Counted from the first letter of the stretch, positions 1 through 10,304 are shown. The stretch: 64,000 bases of DNA from an uncultured Pelagibacteraceae bacterium (GCA_902572515.1 CACGGJ010000002.1:62001-126000); one strand, 5' to 3'. Numbers and translations are program-made. The notes: a model not told the origin generated them from the sequence alone.

Positions 1-479
1 GTTATGGAGAATTGATTTTGCCTGAAAACGAACCTGGATCCTCAATTATGCCTGGAAAAGTTAACCCAACACAGTGTGAAGCTGTTACAATGGTTTGTGT
101 TAAAGTTATTGGAAATCACAATGGAATAACTATGGCAGGATCTCATGGACATTTCGAACTAAACGTATTCAAGCCATTAATAGCTCATAATATCTTGCAA
201 TCGATCGACTTAATCGCTGATAGCACAAAAAATTTTGCTCTTTATTGTGTTAAAGGAATAAAAGCTAATAAAAAAAAAATACAAGAACATTTAGATAATT
301 CATTAATGCTTGTAACTGCTCTCGCTCCGCATATTGGATATGACAAAGCTGCAAAAATCGCAAAAACAGCACTTAAAAACAATACAACTTTAAAATATGA
401 AACGCTGAAGACTGGATTAATCAACGAAAAAGATTACAACAGAATAGTAGATCCAAAAAAAATGATCTATCCAGAATAA
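1..479 (+). CDS. fumC: Fumarate hydratase class II, C-terminal part (5' end outside window)
   Basis: Converts fumarate to L-malate in the TCA cycle. The reading frame is open from the window edge; the ORF-track start at base 12 is only an internal TTG. The visible protein begins [20 protein letters not shown], which contains the fumarase/aspartase signature GSSxMPxKxNP that forms the mobile active-site loop. The following helices and the C-terminal small domain match class II fumarases. The motif context ([31 protein letters not shown]) favours fumarase over aspartase or argininosuccinate lyase. Its stop region overlaps the end of the convergent AsmA-like gene by 13 bases. Confidence 0.95.
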   Translation, partial: YGELILPENEPGSSIMPGKVNPTQCEAVTMVCVKVIGNHNGITMAGSHGHFELNVFKPLIAHNILQSIDLIADSTKNFALYCVKGIKANKKKIQEHLDNSLMLVTALAPHIGYDKAAKIAKTALKNNTTLKYETLKTGLINEKDYNRIVDPKKMIYPE

Positions 480-1957
480 TTTTTTAATGCTTCATTTAAT
501 AAGTTTTTAAAATAAATTTTATTTTTAAGTTTATGTTTTTTTAAAATTAAATTATTTAAAATCTTATTAATATCTTGATTAATAATATTATCGATTTTAA
601 TATCTTTTAATTCCGCTATCCTTTGATCAAAATTATAAGAAAAATTTAAATCAATTTGATTTATCTTTCTTCTATAATTTTTTGGTGTAACGAAAAATTT
701 ATATATTTCATTATAGTCAATAATATTTATCTTTAATTTTCCATCTAAAACCAATTCACCATCATTGATAAAAATTAAACTCTCTAATAATTCAAATTCT
801 ACAAAATTTCTCCATCCAAATTTTGTATTATCTACATCAATCAAACCATCTTGAATTTTTGACTTTAAATTAATGTCTTTAAAATTATAATTTTTATAAA
901 TTTTATCTGCATTTATTTTTAATTTAAAATCTATGTTTTTATTATTCAATATTTCTGTTTTTAAAAATTGTACAATAATTGCATTTGACCCAAATATAAA
1001 ATCTAGATTTAGTTCCTCTAAATCACCTTCTAAACTTGCAAAAAAAGGTTTAAAATTAAACTCTCCCTTATAGGATAAAGTTTGTTGATCTATTTTATCA
1101 AATACATGAAATTTAAAAATATTTTTTTCAATTTGATAATTTAAATTTCTTTTTAGTTTGTTAAAAATAAGTTCAGATTTTCCTATTTTTTTTTCATTCT
1201 TTAGGCTTAATTCATTTTTAATTTTCAGGTTTAATTGATTAAAATTGATTTTTGAAAAAATATTACTTTTATCCTCATTGAAAAAAGTTTTCATAGAAAA
1301 TGGAATATTAAAAATTTCATTTTCTGAATAAAAAATGTTTTTTTGCTCTTTTTTTTCAAAATAGTATTTAATTTTAATAATTTTATTTATAAAAAGTACT
1401 TCATCCTCAGAATTTTTGAAAAAAATATTACTATTTTTAATTATAAAATCTGTACTTTGAAAATTTTTTTTCAACATATTTTGGAAAAAGTTATAATTTT
1501 TTTTGTTAAGATTAAAATTTGCATTTTCTAAAATTAAATCAGCGATTTCAATATTTTTTAACGAAAAAAAATTATTATATGATACAAAAATTTTTAACTT
1601 ACTGATCTTTGAAATTTCAGTTTTATTGACTAATAAAACTGATTCTGTAGTTGTAAAGTGTGGTTTGGGGAAAAAATTATATTTTAGGTTTTGAGAAAAC
1701 TCAAAATTTAAATCTAATTTATTTTGAAGTTCAGTTTTCAAATGTTTTGAGATATCAGATTGATTATAGAAAGTAGGTAATAAAAGATAAGATGTTAATA
1801 ATACAAAAACTGCGACAAATATTAAAATTATTTTATTATTTCTAAATAAATTGCTTAAATTTTTAAAATTTAACTTGTTTAAATTTTTTTCTAAAAGACT
1901 ATTAATAAATCTACTGATGTTTTTTATATATTTTACAAAAAAATTTGTTTTACTCAT
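467..1957 (-). CDS. AsmA-like inner-membrane/periplasmic protein
   Basis: A 496-aa protein with one hydrophobic segment near residues 45-65 ([19 protein letters not shown]), then a long beta-rich, Asn/Lys/Phe-rich periplasmic region. The stretch after the membrane anchor ([18 protein letters not shown]) resembles the AsmA N-terminal pattern of a conserved Pro followed by a short strand repeat. AsmA-family proteins have been tied to outer-membrane lipid transport and assembly; the role here is inferred. The ORF track starts at a TTG; the ATG three codons on (1957) is the better start. It is divergent from uvrD with only about 34 bases between the starts, so the promoters must be very compact. 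It could be another AsmA-type duct protein; family-level confidence is moderate. Confidence 0.6.
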   Translation of the reverse strand: MSKTNFFVKYIKNISRFINSLLEKNLNKLNFKNLSNLFRNNKIILIFVAVFVLLTSYLLLPTFYNQSDISKHLKTELQNKLDLNFEFSQNLKYNFFPKPHFTTTESVLLVNKTEISKISKLKIFVSYNNFFSLKNIEIADLILENANFNLNKKNYNFFQNMLKKNFQSTDFIIKNSNIFFKNSEDEVLFINKIIKIKYYFEKKEQKNIFYSENEIFNIPFSMKTFFNEDKSNIFSKINFNQLNLKIKNELSLKNEKKIGKSELIFNKLKRNLNYQIEKNIFKFHVFDKIDQQTLSYKGEFNFKPFFASLEGDLEELNLDFIFGSNAIIVQFLKTEILNNKNIDFKLKINADKIYKNYNFKDINLKSKIQDGLIDVDNTKFGWRNFVEFELLESLIFINDGELVLDGKLKINIIDYNEIYKFFVTPKNYRRKINQIDLNFSYNFDQRIAELKDIKIDNIINQDINKILNNLILKKHKLKNKIYFKNLLNEALKNYSG

Positions 1958-1991
1958 AACAGCCAAAAAAACTTATAAAGTATTATTTTAA

Positions 1992-4028
1992 ATGATAAAC
2001 AACGAATATTTGAAAAATTTAAACGAGGCACAAAAACAGGCTGTAATGCATCTTGATGGACCTTTATTAATTGTTGCAGGGGCCGGATCTGGAAAAACAA
2101 AAGTATTAACCTCAAGAATAGCTAATATAATTAAAGAAAAAAAGGCTTTTCCTAACCAAATTTTAGCAGTCACATTTACTAATAAGGCAGCTAAAGAAAT
2201 GGAACATAGAGTCAGTAAAATACTTGGCTCCACTGCTGTAGGCCTTTCATGGCTTGGTACGTTTCATTCCATTTGTGCAAAATTATTAAGAAAACATGCC
2301 TCAGCAGCAAATCTTAACTCTAATTTTACCATTGTGGACTCTGATGATCAGATCAGGCTTATAAAAAATATTTGTAAATCAGAAAATATCGATATCAAGC
2401 AATTGTCTCCACGATTTATACTAGCAATAATCGATCGCTGGAAAAATAAAGGATTTTATCCAAATGAAGTAATAATAAATAAAAAAGATCTTTATGAAAA
2501 AACAATTCTTCCACTCTATAAAATTTATCAACAAAAATTAACCGACCTTAACTCTTGTGACTTTGGTGATCTTATATTGCATGCTGTAAAAATTTTGGAA
2601 TTCAATTCAGACATTAGAGAAATATATTCAAAAAATTTTAAATATATTCTTGTCGATGAATATCAAGATACAAATTTTATTCAAAGTAAATGGCTTAATC
2701 TCCTTTCAGAAAAAAATAATAATATTTGCTGTGTAGGAGATGATGATCAATCGATTTATAGTTGGAGGGGTGCAGAAATAAAAAATTTTTTAGAATTTGA
2801 TCAAGTTTATAAAAATACAAAAGTAATAAGATTAGAGCAAAATTATAGATCTTCTCAGAATATTTTATCTGTAGCTTCAAACCTTATTTCTAACAATCAA
2901 AATAGAGTCGGAAAAACATTGATTACTACAATGGAAGAAGGTGATCTTGTGCAATTAAACTGTTTTAAAAATGGTAAAGATGAAGCAATAGGGATTTCTG
3001 ATGAAATTGAAAAAAAAATTAAAAAAAAGTTCTCATATAACAATATTGCAATTTTAGTTAGAGCTATTTTTCAAACACGTGAATTTGAGGAAAGATTTCT
3101 TAAAATTGGTATGCCTTATAGAATATTAGGTGGTACAAAATTTTACGAAAGAGCTGAAATTAAAGATTGTGTTGCATACTTGAGATTAATTCATCAAGAG
3201 AAAGATGACTTAGCTTTTGAAAGAATAGTGAATAACCCTAAAAGATCGATAGGTGATAGTACTTTAAAAAATATTCATAATTTTGCTAAAGAAAATAATT
3301 TAAATTTAGAAAGAGCATCAATAAAAATGCTTGAACAAAATTTAATTAAACCGAAAGCTAAAATTGGTCTTAGTTTGTTTATAAATTCTTTGATGAAGTG
3401 GAGAAACGATTTAATTGTAAAAAAATCAAGTCATATAAAATTATTACAAATTGTTCTGGATGAATCAGGATATTCAGCAATGCTTAAAAATAAAAAAGAC
3501 TTGGATAATGAAAATAGATTAGAAAATATTAAAGAGTTATTAAGTGCAATGAAAGAATTTGACAATTTAGAAAGTTTTTTAGAACACGTTTCTTTAGCAA
3601 CGTCTATAGATCAGGAATGGGATGGCGAAAAAATTAACATGATGACTATGCACGCAGCAAAAGGTTTAGAGTTTGATGTTGTATTTTTACCTGGATGGGA
3701 AGAAGGGTTGTTTCCACACCAAAAATCTATCGAAGAAAAAGGTCAAAATGGCCTAGAGGAAGAGAGACGGTTAGCATACGTAGGAATCACAAGAGCAAAG
3801 AAAAAAGCTATAATTTCCTTTTCAATGAATAGATTTTATCAAGGAGATTGGATTGATAGTATGGCTTCAAGATTTGTTGATGAGCTTCCGGAAAAACATT
3901 TAGAAAAAAACTCCTTTTTTGATGAGGAAATTAATAATGATGATGATTTTGATTTTAATCAAGATTTTGAAATTGAGGAAGGTACAAGAAGTCCAGGCTG
4001 GATAAGATATCAAAAGAGAATTAAATGA
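1992..4028 (+). CDS. uvrD: UvrD/PcrA-type superfamily 1 DNA helicase
   Basis: ATP-dependent 3'-5' helicase of nucleotide excision and mismatch repair. Helicase motifs appear in order: Q-motif NEAQKQAV, Walker A AGAGSGKT near residue 30, TFTNKAAKEM (Ia), VDEYQDTN (II), GDDDQSIYSWRGA (III), QNYRSS (IV), TMHAAKGLEFDVVF (V) and RRLAYVGITRAKK (VI). At 678 aa it is slightly shorter than typical UvrD, with an acidic C-terminal tail. The stop overlaps the pepP start as ATGA, so the two are probably co-transcribed and translationally coupled. uvrB and uvrC also lie in this window. Rep and PcrA are paralogues; UvrD is the usual single copy in alphaproteobacteria. Confidence 0.94.
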   Translation: MINNEYLKNLNEAQKQAVMHLDGPLLIVAGAGSGKTKVLTSRIANIIKEKKAFPNQILAVTFTNKAAKEMEHRVSKILGSTAVGLSWLGTFHSICAKLLRKHASAANLNSNFTIVDSDDQIRLIKNICKSENIDIKQLSPRFILAIIDRWKNKGFYPNEVIINKKDLYEKTILPLYKIYQQKLTDLNSCDFGDLILHAVKILEFNSDIREIYSKNFKYILVDEYQDTNFIQSKWLNLLSEKNNNICCVGDDDQSIYSWRGAEIKNFLEFDQVYKNTKVIRLEQNYRSSQNILSVASNLISNNQNRVGKTLITTMEEGDLVQLNCFKNGKDEAIGISDEIEKKIKKKFSYNNIAILVRAIFQTREFEERFLKIGMPYRILGGTKFYERAEIKDCVAYLRLIHQEKDDLAFERIVNNPKRSIGDSTLKNIHNFAKENNLNLERASIKMLEQNLIKPKAKIGLSLFINSLMKWRNDLIVKKSSHIKLLQIVLDESGYSAMLKNKKDLDNENRLENIKELLSAMKEFDNLESFLEHVSLATSIDQEWDGEKINMMTMHAAKGLEFDVVFLPGWEEGLFPHQKSIEEKGQNGLEEERRLAYVGITRAKKKAIISFSMNRFYQGDWIDSMASRFVDELPEKHLEKNSFFDEEINNDDDFDFNQDFEIEEGTRSPGWIRYQKRIK

Positions 4029-5719
4029 AAAATTACATAAAAGAATTAAGAAGTAAATTTAAGAAATTTGAAATTGATGGATATGTAATTCCAAAAAATG
4101 ACGATTATTTTACAGAATATTCAAAATTAAATCGATTAGAGGTAATCTCAAAGTTTAGTGGATCTGCTGGTTTAGCCATAATTCTTAAAAATAAAAATTA
4201 TTTGTTTACTGATGGAAGATATACAATTCAAAGTAAAATCGAGAGCGGAAAAAATTTTAAAATTTATGGATTTGAAAAACTAATAAATTGTAGTTTGTTT
4301 AAAAATCTTAAACTTGGAATAGATCCAAAGTTATTTACAAATACTCAAATTAAAAATTATTTTTTAAAACACAATAAAATCAAATATGTTGAAAAAAATC
4401 TCATTGATGAAATCAAAAAACAAAAAGAACATACTTCAATCCCATTTTTTTCGTTAGATAAGAATATTGTTGGTGAGAGTATCAATTCTAAATTAAATAA
4501 AATAACTAAATACTTAAAAAAAAATAAATGTGATTATATTTTTATTAGTGCACCAGAAAATGTTGCGTGGACTTTAAATATAAGAGGTGGAGATGGCCCC
4601 AACAGTCCAATTCCCAATTCAAGATTGATAGTAAGTAAATCAAAAAAAATACTACTTATAAGTAATCTTAAAAAGTGTAAGCAATTATTAAAAAATAAAA
4701 CTATTAAGAAAGAAGAATTTTTAGATACAAATGATTTACCAAGTAAAATACTGCATCTTAAGGGAAAAAACTTTATTGTAGATGATAAATCTTGTTCAAT
4801 ATTTTATGAAAATTTAATTAAATCAAAATTCAAAATTATAAATAGAGAAGATCCTACTTATCTTTTAAAGGCAATTAAAAATAAAACTGAAATTAAGAAT
4901 ATTACTAATGCTCATATCTCTGATGGGGCGGCATTAACAAAATTTTTATTCTGGATAAAAAAAATTAATAAAAAAAAAATTACTGAAGTTGAGGCTGCTA
5001 AGAAATTAGAAAATTTTAGAAAATTAAATAAAAACTTTCTGTATCCTAGTTTTGATACAATTGCAGGTTCAGGTAAAAATGGTGCTATTGTACATTACCG
5101 TGCTAAAAAAGAAAATTGCAGAACTATTAATAAAAAAGATATTTTGCTTTGTGACTCTGGTGGGCAATATAAATATGGTACGACCGACGTTACAAGAACA
5201 ATTTGTTTTTCAAAACAAAAACAAAAAATCAAAAATATTTTCACTAAAGTTTTAAAAGGTCATATTGCTGTAGCTACAACTAATATAAGTAAAAATGATA
5301 TTGGTAAAAAAATTGATAAAAGAGCGAGAAAATTTTTAAATGAAAGTAACTTAGATTATGCACATGGTACTGGACATGGTGTTGGTTTTTTTCTTAATGT
5401 TCATGAAGGACCTCAATCAATTACAAAAATAAACACAGTAAAAATAAGAGAAGGCATGATATTAAGTAATGAGCCTGGCTATTATAAAACTAATGAATAT
5501 GGAATTCGGATTGAAAATTTAGTTTATGTAAAAAAAGTAAATAAAAAATTAATATTCCAAAATCTTACCATGGCACCTATAGAAAAAGATTTAATTAATT
5601 TTGATTTATTAACAGTTAATGAAAAAAACTATCTATTTAAGTATCATCTAGAGGTTTATTCAAACATATCAAAATATTTAAGTCGAAATGAGAAAAAGTG
5701 GTTAGCTAGTTTTATTTAG
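4025..5719 (+). CDS. pepP: Xaa-Pro aminopeptidase (aminopeptidase P, M24B)
   Basis: Metallo-aminopeptidase that removes N-terminal residues preceding proline. The protein is 564 aa, the long form common in alphaproteobacteria, with two creatinase-like N-terminal domains and a pita-bread catalytic domain. Metal ligands are visible as DSGGQYKYGTTD (two Asp), HGTGHGVGFFLNVHEG (His) and NEPGYYKTNEYGIRIE (two Glu). It starts inside the uvrD stop (ATGA). The end overlaps ligA tail-to-tail by 18 bases, leaving no room for an intergenic terminator. Very Lys-rich, like its neighbours. Function is assigned by family. Confidence 0.9.
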   Translation: MKNYIKELRSKFKKFEIDGYVIPKNDDYFTEYSKLNRLEVISKFSGSAGLAIILKNKNYLFTDGRYTIQSKIESGKNFKIYGFEKLINCSLFKNLKLGIDPKLFTNTQIKNYFLKHNKIKYVEKNLIDEIKKQKEHTSIPFFSLDKNIVGESINSKLNKITKYLKKNKCDYIFISAPENVAWTLNIRGGDGPNSPIPNSRLIVSKSKKILLISNLKKCKQLLKNKTIKKEEFLDTNDLPSKILHLKGKNFIVDDKSCSIFYENLIKSKFKIINREDPTYLLKAIKNKTEIKNITNAHISDGAALTKFLFWIKKINKKKITEVEAAKKLENFRKLNKNFLYPSFDTIAGSGKNGAIVHYRAKKENCRTINKKDILLCDSGGQYKYGTTDVTRTICFSKQKQKIKNIFTKVLKGHIAVATTNISKNDIGKKIDKRARKFLNESNLDYAHGTGHGVGFFLNVHEGPQSITKINTVKIREGMILSNEPGYYKTNEYGIRIENLVYVKKVNKKLIFQNLTMAPIEKDLINFDLLTVNEKNYLFKYHLEVYSNISKYLSRNEKKWLASFI

Positions 5720-7732
5720 CATTCTCATAAATTCAGCTTGATTTATTACATTTATTCTTAGCTGTTTTGCATTCTCTATTTTCTTTTTGGTTGGCTTGTC
5801 TCCAATTATTAAATAATTTAATTTCTTAGAGACGCTGCTAACTGTTTTGCCTGAATTTTTCTCAATTAAAGATTTTAATTCTGCTCTACTGATCCCATTT
5901 AATTTTCCGGTAACTAAAAAAGTTTTATTTTTCAACAAACCATTGTCAGAATTTTGAATAGCTTTTTTAACTACTAAAACTTTTTCTAATTCATTCAAAA
6001 CTCTTAGGTTAGTTTTATTTAAAAAAAAACTTTTAATAGAATTTACTTGTGTTTCACCAATGCCATCAATATTTAATAAATCTTCATAATCACTTTGGAC
6101 AGATAAATTTTTAAATTTTGAAAATGATGTAAAATGTTTTGACAACAGTTTTGCATTCTCTAATCCTATATGTCTAATTCCTAACGAGTAAATTAATCTT
6201 TCTAGAGAAATATTTTTTTTTTGATCAATTGAATATATTAAATTTTTAACAGATAATTGACCCCAACCATCTAGTTTCTCAATTTTTGAATAATCTAATT
6301 TAAATATATCTTGAGGATATTTTATAAATTTTAATTTCCAAAAATTTTCGACTATTTTTTTTCCAAAACCTTCTATATTAAAAGCCTCTTTTGAAACAAA
6401 ATGTTTCAATTTTTCAATCGATATTTTATCACAATAATAGCCTTCGCTAGAACATCTCCTAACTGCATCAACTTTTTTTGTTATCTTATTAAATTCTTTA
6501 ATTGTTTTTGATCCACACGAAGGACAATATTCTGGAAAAATAAATTTTTTAGAATTTTTTAATCTTTTTTTTATATCTATAGAAAGTATGTGCGGTATGA
6601 CATCTCCTGCTCTCTCTATAACAGCCGTATCACCTACTCTAATATCTTTTCGGTTGATTTCATCTTCGTTATGCAATGTTGCATTTGAAACTAAAACTCC
6701 ACCAATATTAATTGGCTTTATCTTTGCAACCGGCGTTAAGGCACCAGTTCTTCCAACTTGGACCTCTATGTCTAAAATTTTAGAAATAGCTTTATTTGAT
6801 GAAAATTTGTGAGCAATGGCCCATCTAGGTGCGCTAGCTACATTTCCTAATCTTTTTTGCATTGCAAAATCGTTAACTTTATAAACTATTCCGTCTATAT
6901 CAAAATCTATATCAGCTCTTTTTTTTTCTAATTCATTGTAATTTTTAATTAAATTTTTAATTCCAGTTATTTTTTTATTAAATGGATTTGTTTTAAATCC
7001 CCAATCACTTAATTTTTTGAGAAAATCAATTTGATTATAAATTAACAAACCTTTTTCATGCCCAAAGGTATAGGCGATAAATTTTAAAGGTATTTTTCTT
7101 GTATCATCTGGATTTTTTTGCCTCAAACTACCTGAGGCAGCATTTCTTGGGTTAGCAAATTTATCTTTTAGATTTTTAAAGTCACTATTTTGAATAAATA
7201 CTTCTCCTCTAATATCAATCTCTTGAGGAAAATCTTTATGCAAAACTTTTCTTGGAATATCTTTTAATGTTTTAAGATTTTCAGTTATATCCTCGCCTTC
7301 CGTGCCATCCCCTCTGGATAAGCCTTTCTCTAATTTACCATTTTTATAAATTAATGAGGCAGAAATACCATCAATTTTGGGTTCTGTGCTATAAGATATA
7401 GTAAAGTTATCATTTTCAGATAAATAATTTTTTATTTTTTTTTCAAAATTAATTAAATCCTGTTCACTAAATGCATTAGCTAAAGACAGCATTGGAATTT
7501 TGTGTGAAACTTTTTTAAAGTTTTTTGATGGTTTGAAACCAACTTGTATTGTAGGAGAGTCTAATGTTTTTAAAAAACTATATTTTTCCTCTATCTTCTG
7601 TATTTCCTTTTTGAATAAATCATAATCAGCATCAGACAATTCAGGCTTACTTTCATCATAATATTTTTTATTGTAGTGGTTTAATAATTTTAGTTTCTTT
7701 AAATATTCTTTTTTGATCAAGTCAATTTTCAT
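5702..7732 (-). CDS. ligA: NAD+-dependent DNA ligase
   Basis: Seals nicks in replication and repair using NAD+. The adenylation motif KIDG lies near residue 119 (EPKIDGISAS), followed by an OB fold. Next come a Cys4 zinc finger (CPSC, then RRC and YYC near residues 400-430), helix-hairpin-helix repeats (LDGWGQLS, IDGIGETQV) and a C-terminal BRCT domain (NKTFLVTGKLNG onward). The ORF-track start at 7741 is a TTG; the ATG at 7732 (MKIDLIKKEY, 676 aa) sits one base after the bamD stop and is preferred. It is the last gene of the long minus-strand dcw-lpxC-bamD block. The recN gene often found before ligA in alphaproteobacteria is absent. Confidence 0.96.
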   Translation of the reverse strand: MKIDLIKKEYLKKLKLLNHYNKKYYDESKPELSDADYDLFKKEIQKIEEKYSFLKTLDSPTIQVGFKPSKNFKKVSHKIPMLSLANAFSEQDLINFEKKIKNYLSENDNFTISYSTEPKIDGISASLIYKNGKLEKGLSRGDGTEGEDITENLKTLKDIPRKVLHKDFPQEIDIRGEVFIQNSDFKNLKDKFANPRNAASGSLRQKNPDDTRKIPLKFIAYTFGHEKGLLIYNQIDFLKKLSDWGFKTNPFNKKITGIKNLIKNYNELEKKRADIDFDIDGIVYKVNDFAMQKRLGNVASAPRWAIAHKFSSNKAISKILDIEVQVGRTGALTPVAKIKPINIGGVLVSNATLHNEDEINRKDIRVGDTAVIERAGDVIPHILSIDIKKRLKNSKKFIFPEYCPSCGSKTIKEFNKITKKVDAVRRCSSEGYYCDKISIEKLKHFVSKEAFNIEGFGKKIVENFWKLKFIKYPQDIFKLDYSKIEKLDGWGQLSVKNLIYSIDQKKNISLERLIYSLGIRHIGLENAKLLSKHFTSFSKFKNLSVQSDYEDLLNIDGIGETQVNSIKSFFLNKTNLRVLNELEKVLVVKKAIQNSDNGLLKNKTFLVTGKLNGISRAELKSLIEKNSGKTVSSVSKKLNYLIIGDKPTKKKIENAKQLRINVINQAEFMRMLNKTS

Positions 7733-7733
7733 A

Positions 7734-8573
7734 TTAATCAAAAAGTTTTTTAAATTTTTCTATTACACCCTTTTTATCTTTATTAATTTTTTTTGGAACT
7801 ATTTCCTTATAATCTTTATTAAATACTTTATAGGATTTTTTATACCATTCACTAGATTGATAATTATAACCTAAAAGACTTGCATATTTTTTTGATTCAT
7901 CAATTAGTCCAATTTTATAATTTGTTTCAACTAATCGATGCAAAGCTTCTTCAACATAAATAGTCTTATCATATTTTTCTATAACAATTTTGTACCGATT
8001 TATTGCTGCGATCCATTTATTTTTTTTTTGATAATGCCTTGCCAAATACATCTCTTTTGAAGCTAATACATCTTCGATTAAATCTAGTTTAAATTTTGAG
8101 TCCATTGCAAAATCTGTATTAGGATAATTTTCCATCAAAAATTCAAATTTATTTTTGGCCTTCAATAAAGGTTCTATATCTCTTTTTTCATCTTCGATCA
8201 TCTCATAGTAACAAATTCCAATTAAATAATGAGCATAAGAAACTCCTTTGTCTTTTGGATAAATTGTTAAATATCTTTCAAGATTTGATAAAGCCTCAGA
8301 ATAATAATTTTGAAGATAATAAGCATATGATGCCATTAACGCAGATTTAGGTGCCCAAGATGATTGGGGAAATAGAAGTTCAGCTTCTAAAAATTTTTGT
8401 GCTGCATTGTAAGTGTCATTGTTATTAAGTTTCTCTAATCCATCTTTATAAGCTTCGACCATTTCTAGTTCTTGGGTTTTTTTTTTTATATTTTGAGTAG
8501 TTGGCTGCTCTTTTGAGCATGATACTGTAAATAATAAAAATAATAAAAATAATAGTACTTTAGAATAACTCAT
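7734..8573 (-). CDS. bamD: Outer-membrane assembly lipoprotein BamD
   Basis: Lipoprotein component of the beta-barrel assembly machine, which inserts outer-membrane proteins. It starts with a signal peptide ending in a lipobox (LLFTVSC near residues 14-19). About 250 aa of helical TPR-like repeats follow, including NNDTYNAAQKFLEAELLFPQ and SYAHYLIGICYYEM. The 279-aa length is normal. It sits between lpxC and ligA as in other alphaproteobacteria (old name comL). Start ATG at 8573; its stop is followed one base later by the ligA ATG. Good confidence from lipobox, TPR pattern and context. Confidence 0.9.
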   Translation of the reverse strand: MSYSKVLLFLLFLLFTVSCSKEQPTTQNIKKKTQELEMVEAYKDGLEKLNNNDTYNAAQKFLEAELLFPQSSWAPKSALMASYAYYLQNYYSEALSNLERYLTIYPKDKGVSYAHYLIGICYYEMIEDEKRDIEPLLKAKNKFEFLMENYPNTDFAMDSKFKLDLIEDVLASKEMYLARHYQKKNKWIAAINRYKIVIEKYDKTIYVEEALHRLVETNYKIGLIDESKKYASLLGYNYQSSEWYKKSYKVFNKDYKEIVPKKINKDKKGVIEKFKKLFD

Positions 8574-8620
8574 AAAATATTTATATAATTTTCAGCGATA
8601 ATTTGAAAGTTCTATATAAC

Positions 8621-9541
8621 CTATGCTATAGATTTCAAAATACTTCTATTAACTAAAGTGTGTGGTAAATTTCTTTCCTTAATTTCAATAATTGAAAAAT
8701 TTTCGCTATTTTTAAATACTTTCCTCAACAATTCATTTGTCAAATAATGGCCACCCCTAAAACAATTAATGCTACCAATTAATCTATATCCTGATGTAAA
8801 TAAATCACCAATACAATCTAGGATCTTATGATTAACAAATTCCATGGGATTTCTTAGTCCACCTTTGTTCAAAATCTCTTTATCTTTAACAACTATTGCA
8901 TTATTTAGGCTTCCACCTTTGGCCAATCCAATTTTTTTTATTGCTTCAATATCCTCATATAAACAAAAAGTTCTTGAGTTCAAAATATCCTCTAAATTAT
9001 CTTCGTAAACATTGATTTTATTCTTTTGATTTCCAATTACTGGATTTTCAAAACATAGTTCAAAATTAATATCCAGACTTAGCTTTGAAGGTTCAATAGA
9101 CATATATCTATTTCCATCTTTAAATTCTATTTTTTTATTGATTTTTATTATTTTTATGGGGGCTTCACTTATTTCAAAACCAGCTGGTACAATTTTTTCT
9201 ATAAAATCTTTAGCTGAGCCATCTAAAATTGGAACTTCCTCATTGTCTATTTCTATCAAAGCATTATCAATACCAAGACCAAATAAAGCTCCCATCAAAT
9301 GTTCTATAGTTGAGACTTTAACTCCAAACTCATTTGAAATAGTTGTATTTAATGAAGTGTTACTTACATTGAGAAAATTGGGATAAACTATATTATTATT
9401 ATCTATGTCAACCCTTTTGAATATAATTCCAGTATCTGGAATTGCGGGTTTAATAGTAACATTTACATCAACTCCAGTATGTAAACCAATGCCAGTAAAT
9501 GATATAGAGTTTTTAATAGTTTTTTGATTTAAATAAGACAC
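8621..9541 (-). CDS. lpxC: UDP-3-O-acyl-N-acetylglucosamine deacetylase
   Basis: Zinc enzyme for the committed step of lipid A synthesis. Hallmarks are TGIGLHTG near residue 17, the zinc His in TIEHLMGALFGLGID, NSRTFCLYEDIE, and the second metal-site HKILDCIGDL; the conserved C-terminal His is in FRGGHYLTNELL. At 306 aa it has family length. The start is GTG (9541); no ATG precedes the conserved N-terminus. It lies directly after the FtsA-like gene with a 64-base gap, where alphaproteobacteria normally have ftsZ-lpxC. Its presence indicates a lipid A outer membrane. Confidence 0.96.
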   Translation of the reverse strand: MSYLNQKTIKNSISFTGIGLHTGVDVNVTIKPAIPDTGIIFKRVDIDNNNIVYPNFLNVSNTSLNTTISNEFGVKVSTIEHLMGALFGLGIDNALIEIDNEEVPILDGSAKDFIEKIVPAGFEISEAPIKIIKINKKIEFKDGNRYMSIEPSKLSLDINFELCFENPVIGNQKNKINVYEDNLEDILNSRTFCLYEDIEAIKKIGLAKGGSLNNAIVVKDKEILNKGGLRNPMEFVNHKILDCIGDLFTSGYRLIGSINCFRGGHYLTNELLRKVFKNSENFSIIEIKERNLPHTLVNRSILKSIA

Positions 9542-9605
9542 AGTAAATTTATAATTGGGTGTGATTATTTAATAAAAACAACTAATGTTACGAGAAAAAA
9601 CAATA

Positions 9606-10304
9606 CTAACTAAATAATTGAAAAAATTTTTCAAAAATACCCCTATTTTTGCTAATTTTTGGGATTAATTGTACTTCATTTAAGTTTGATCCATTTAAAA
9701 TTTTACAAACCATTACAGGAAATTTAATTGTTTCATCTTCAAAGAAACTACTAACGTATTCTTTATCTAGATACTTGTTAATCTTAATTTGATATTTTTG
9801 TAACAAATTTTCCAGGGGATATGACAAGCTTTCTGGAATTGAAATAAAGTTTATAATCAAACTCAAATCATCTGCTTGAATATCTTTTTTAAGATATTCA
9901 AAATTTTTGCCATTTATCATGTAACTATTAACAATAATGTGCATTATTTTTTGATCTCTATAACTTTTTTGAAACAATTCTTTTGACTCTACAACCAAAC
10001 TTTTAACAGAACCATAATTTAATGCTTTATTATAATTTTTTTTTTTAATTCCAATATGTGTCCTAAATAATTGCTCATTTTCGATTATTATGAATATATT
10101 TTTTACAAATTTACCAATTAACTTCTCTATTTTTAAAATATTTTTATCAAGAAAATTATCAAGAATTGTGTAATCCAAAAAATTATTTTCAATTATAATT
10201 TCATTGCTGTATAAATTCTCAAACTTTATAACATCAAACAAATAAATTTCTAATTTATTACTTGAAATACTTAAGTAGGTTTGTGTATTTGACTCTTCAT
10301 TCAT
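9606..10304 (-). CDS. Reduced FtsA-like protein lacking the actin ATPase core
   Basis: A 232-aa protein in the exact ftsA slot between ftsQ and lpxC, overlapping ftsQ by 8 bases. What I see: an N-terminal strand (YLSISSNKLEIYLFD) like the FtsA opening but without the DIGT phosphate-1 motif. A central part (HIIVNSYMINGKNFEYLKKD, then SLIINFISIPESLSYPLENL) fits the FtsA 1C/SHS2 pattern HVIPQ-FIVDG...G..L...VHIIT....A..N. The C-terminus (ISKNRGIFEKFFQLFS) looks like the basic-aromatic amphipathic membrane helix of FtsA. No DIGGGTTD phosphate-2 or adenosine motif exists, and the length is about half of FtsA. I infer a degenerate or minimal FtsA; it could also be an unrelated protein converged in place. 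Confidence 0.55.
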   Translation of the reverse strand: MNEESNTQTYLSISSNKLEIYLFDVIKFENLYSNEIIIENNFLDYTILDNFLDKNILKIEKLIGKFVKNIFIIIENEQLFRTHIGIKKKNYNKALNYGSVKSLVVESKELFQKSYRDQKIMHIIVNSYMINGKNFEYLKKDIQADDLSLIINFISIPESLSYPLENLLQKYQIKINKYLDKEYVSSFFEDETIKFPVMVCKILNGSNLNEVQLIPKISKNRGIFEKFFQLFS

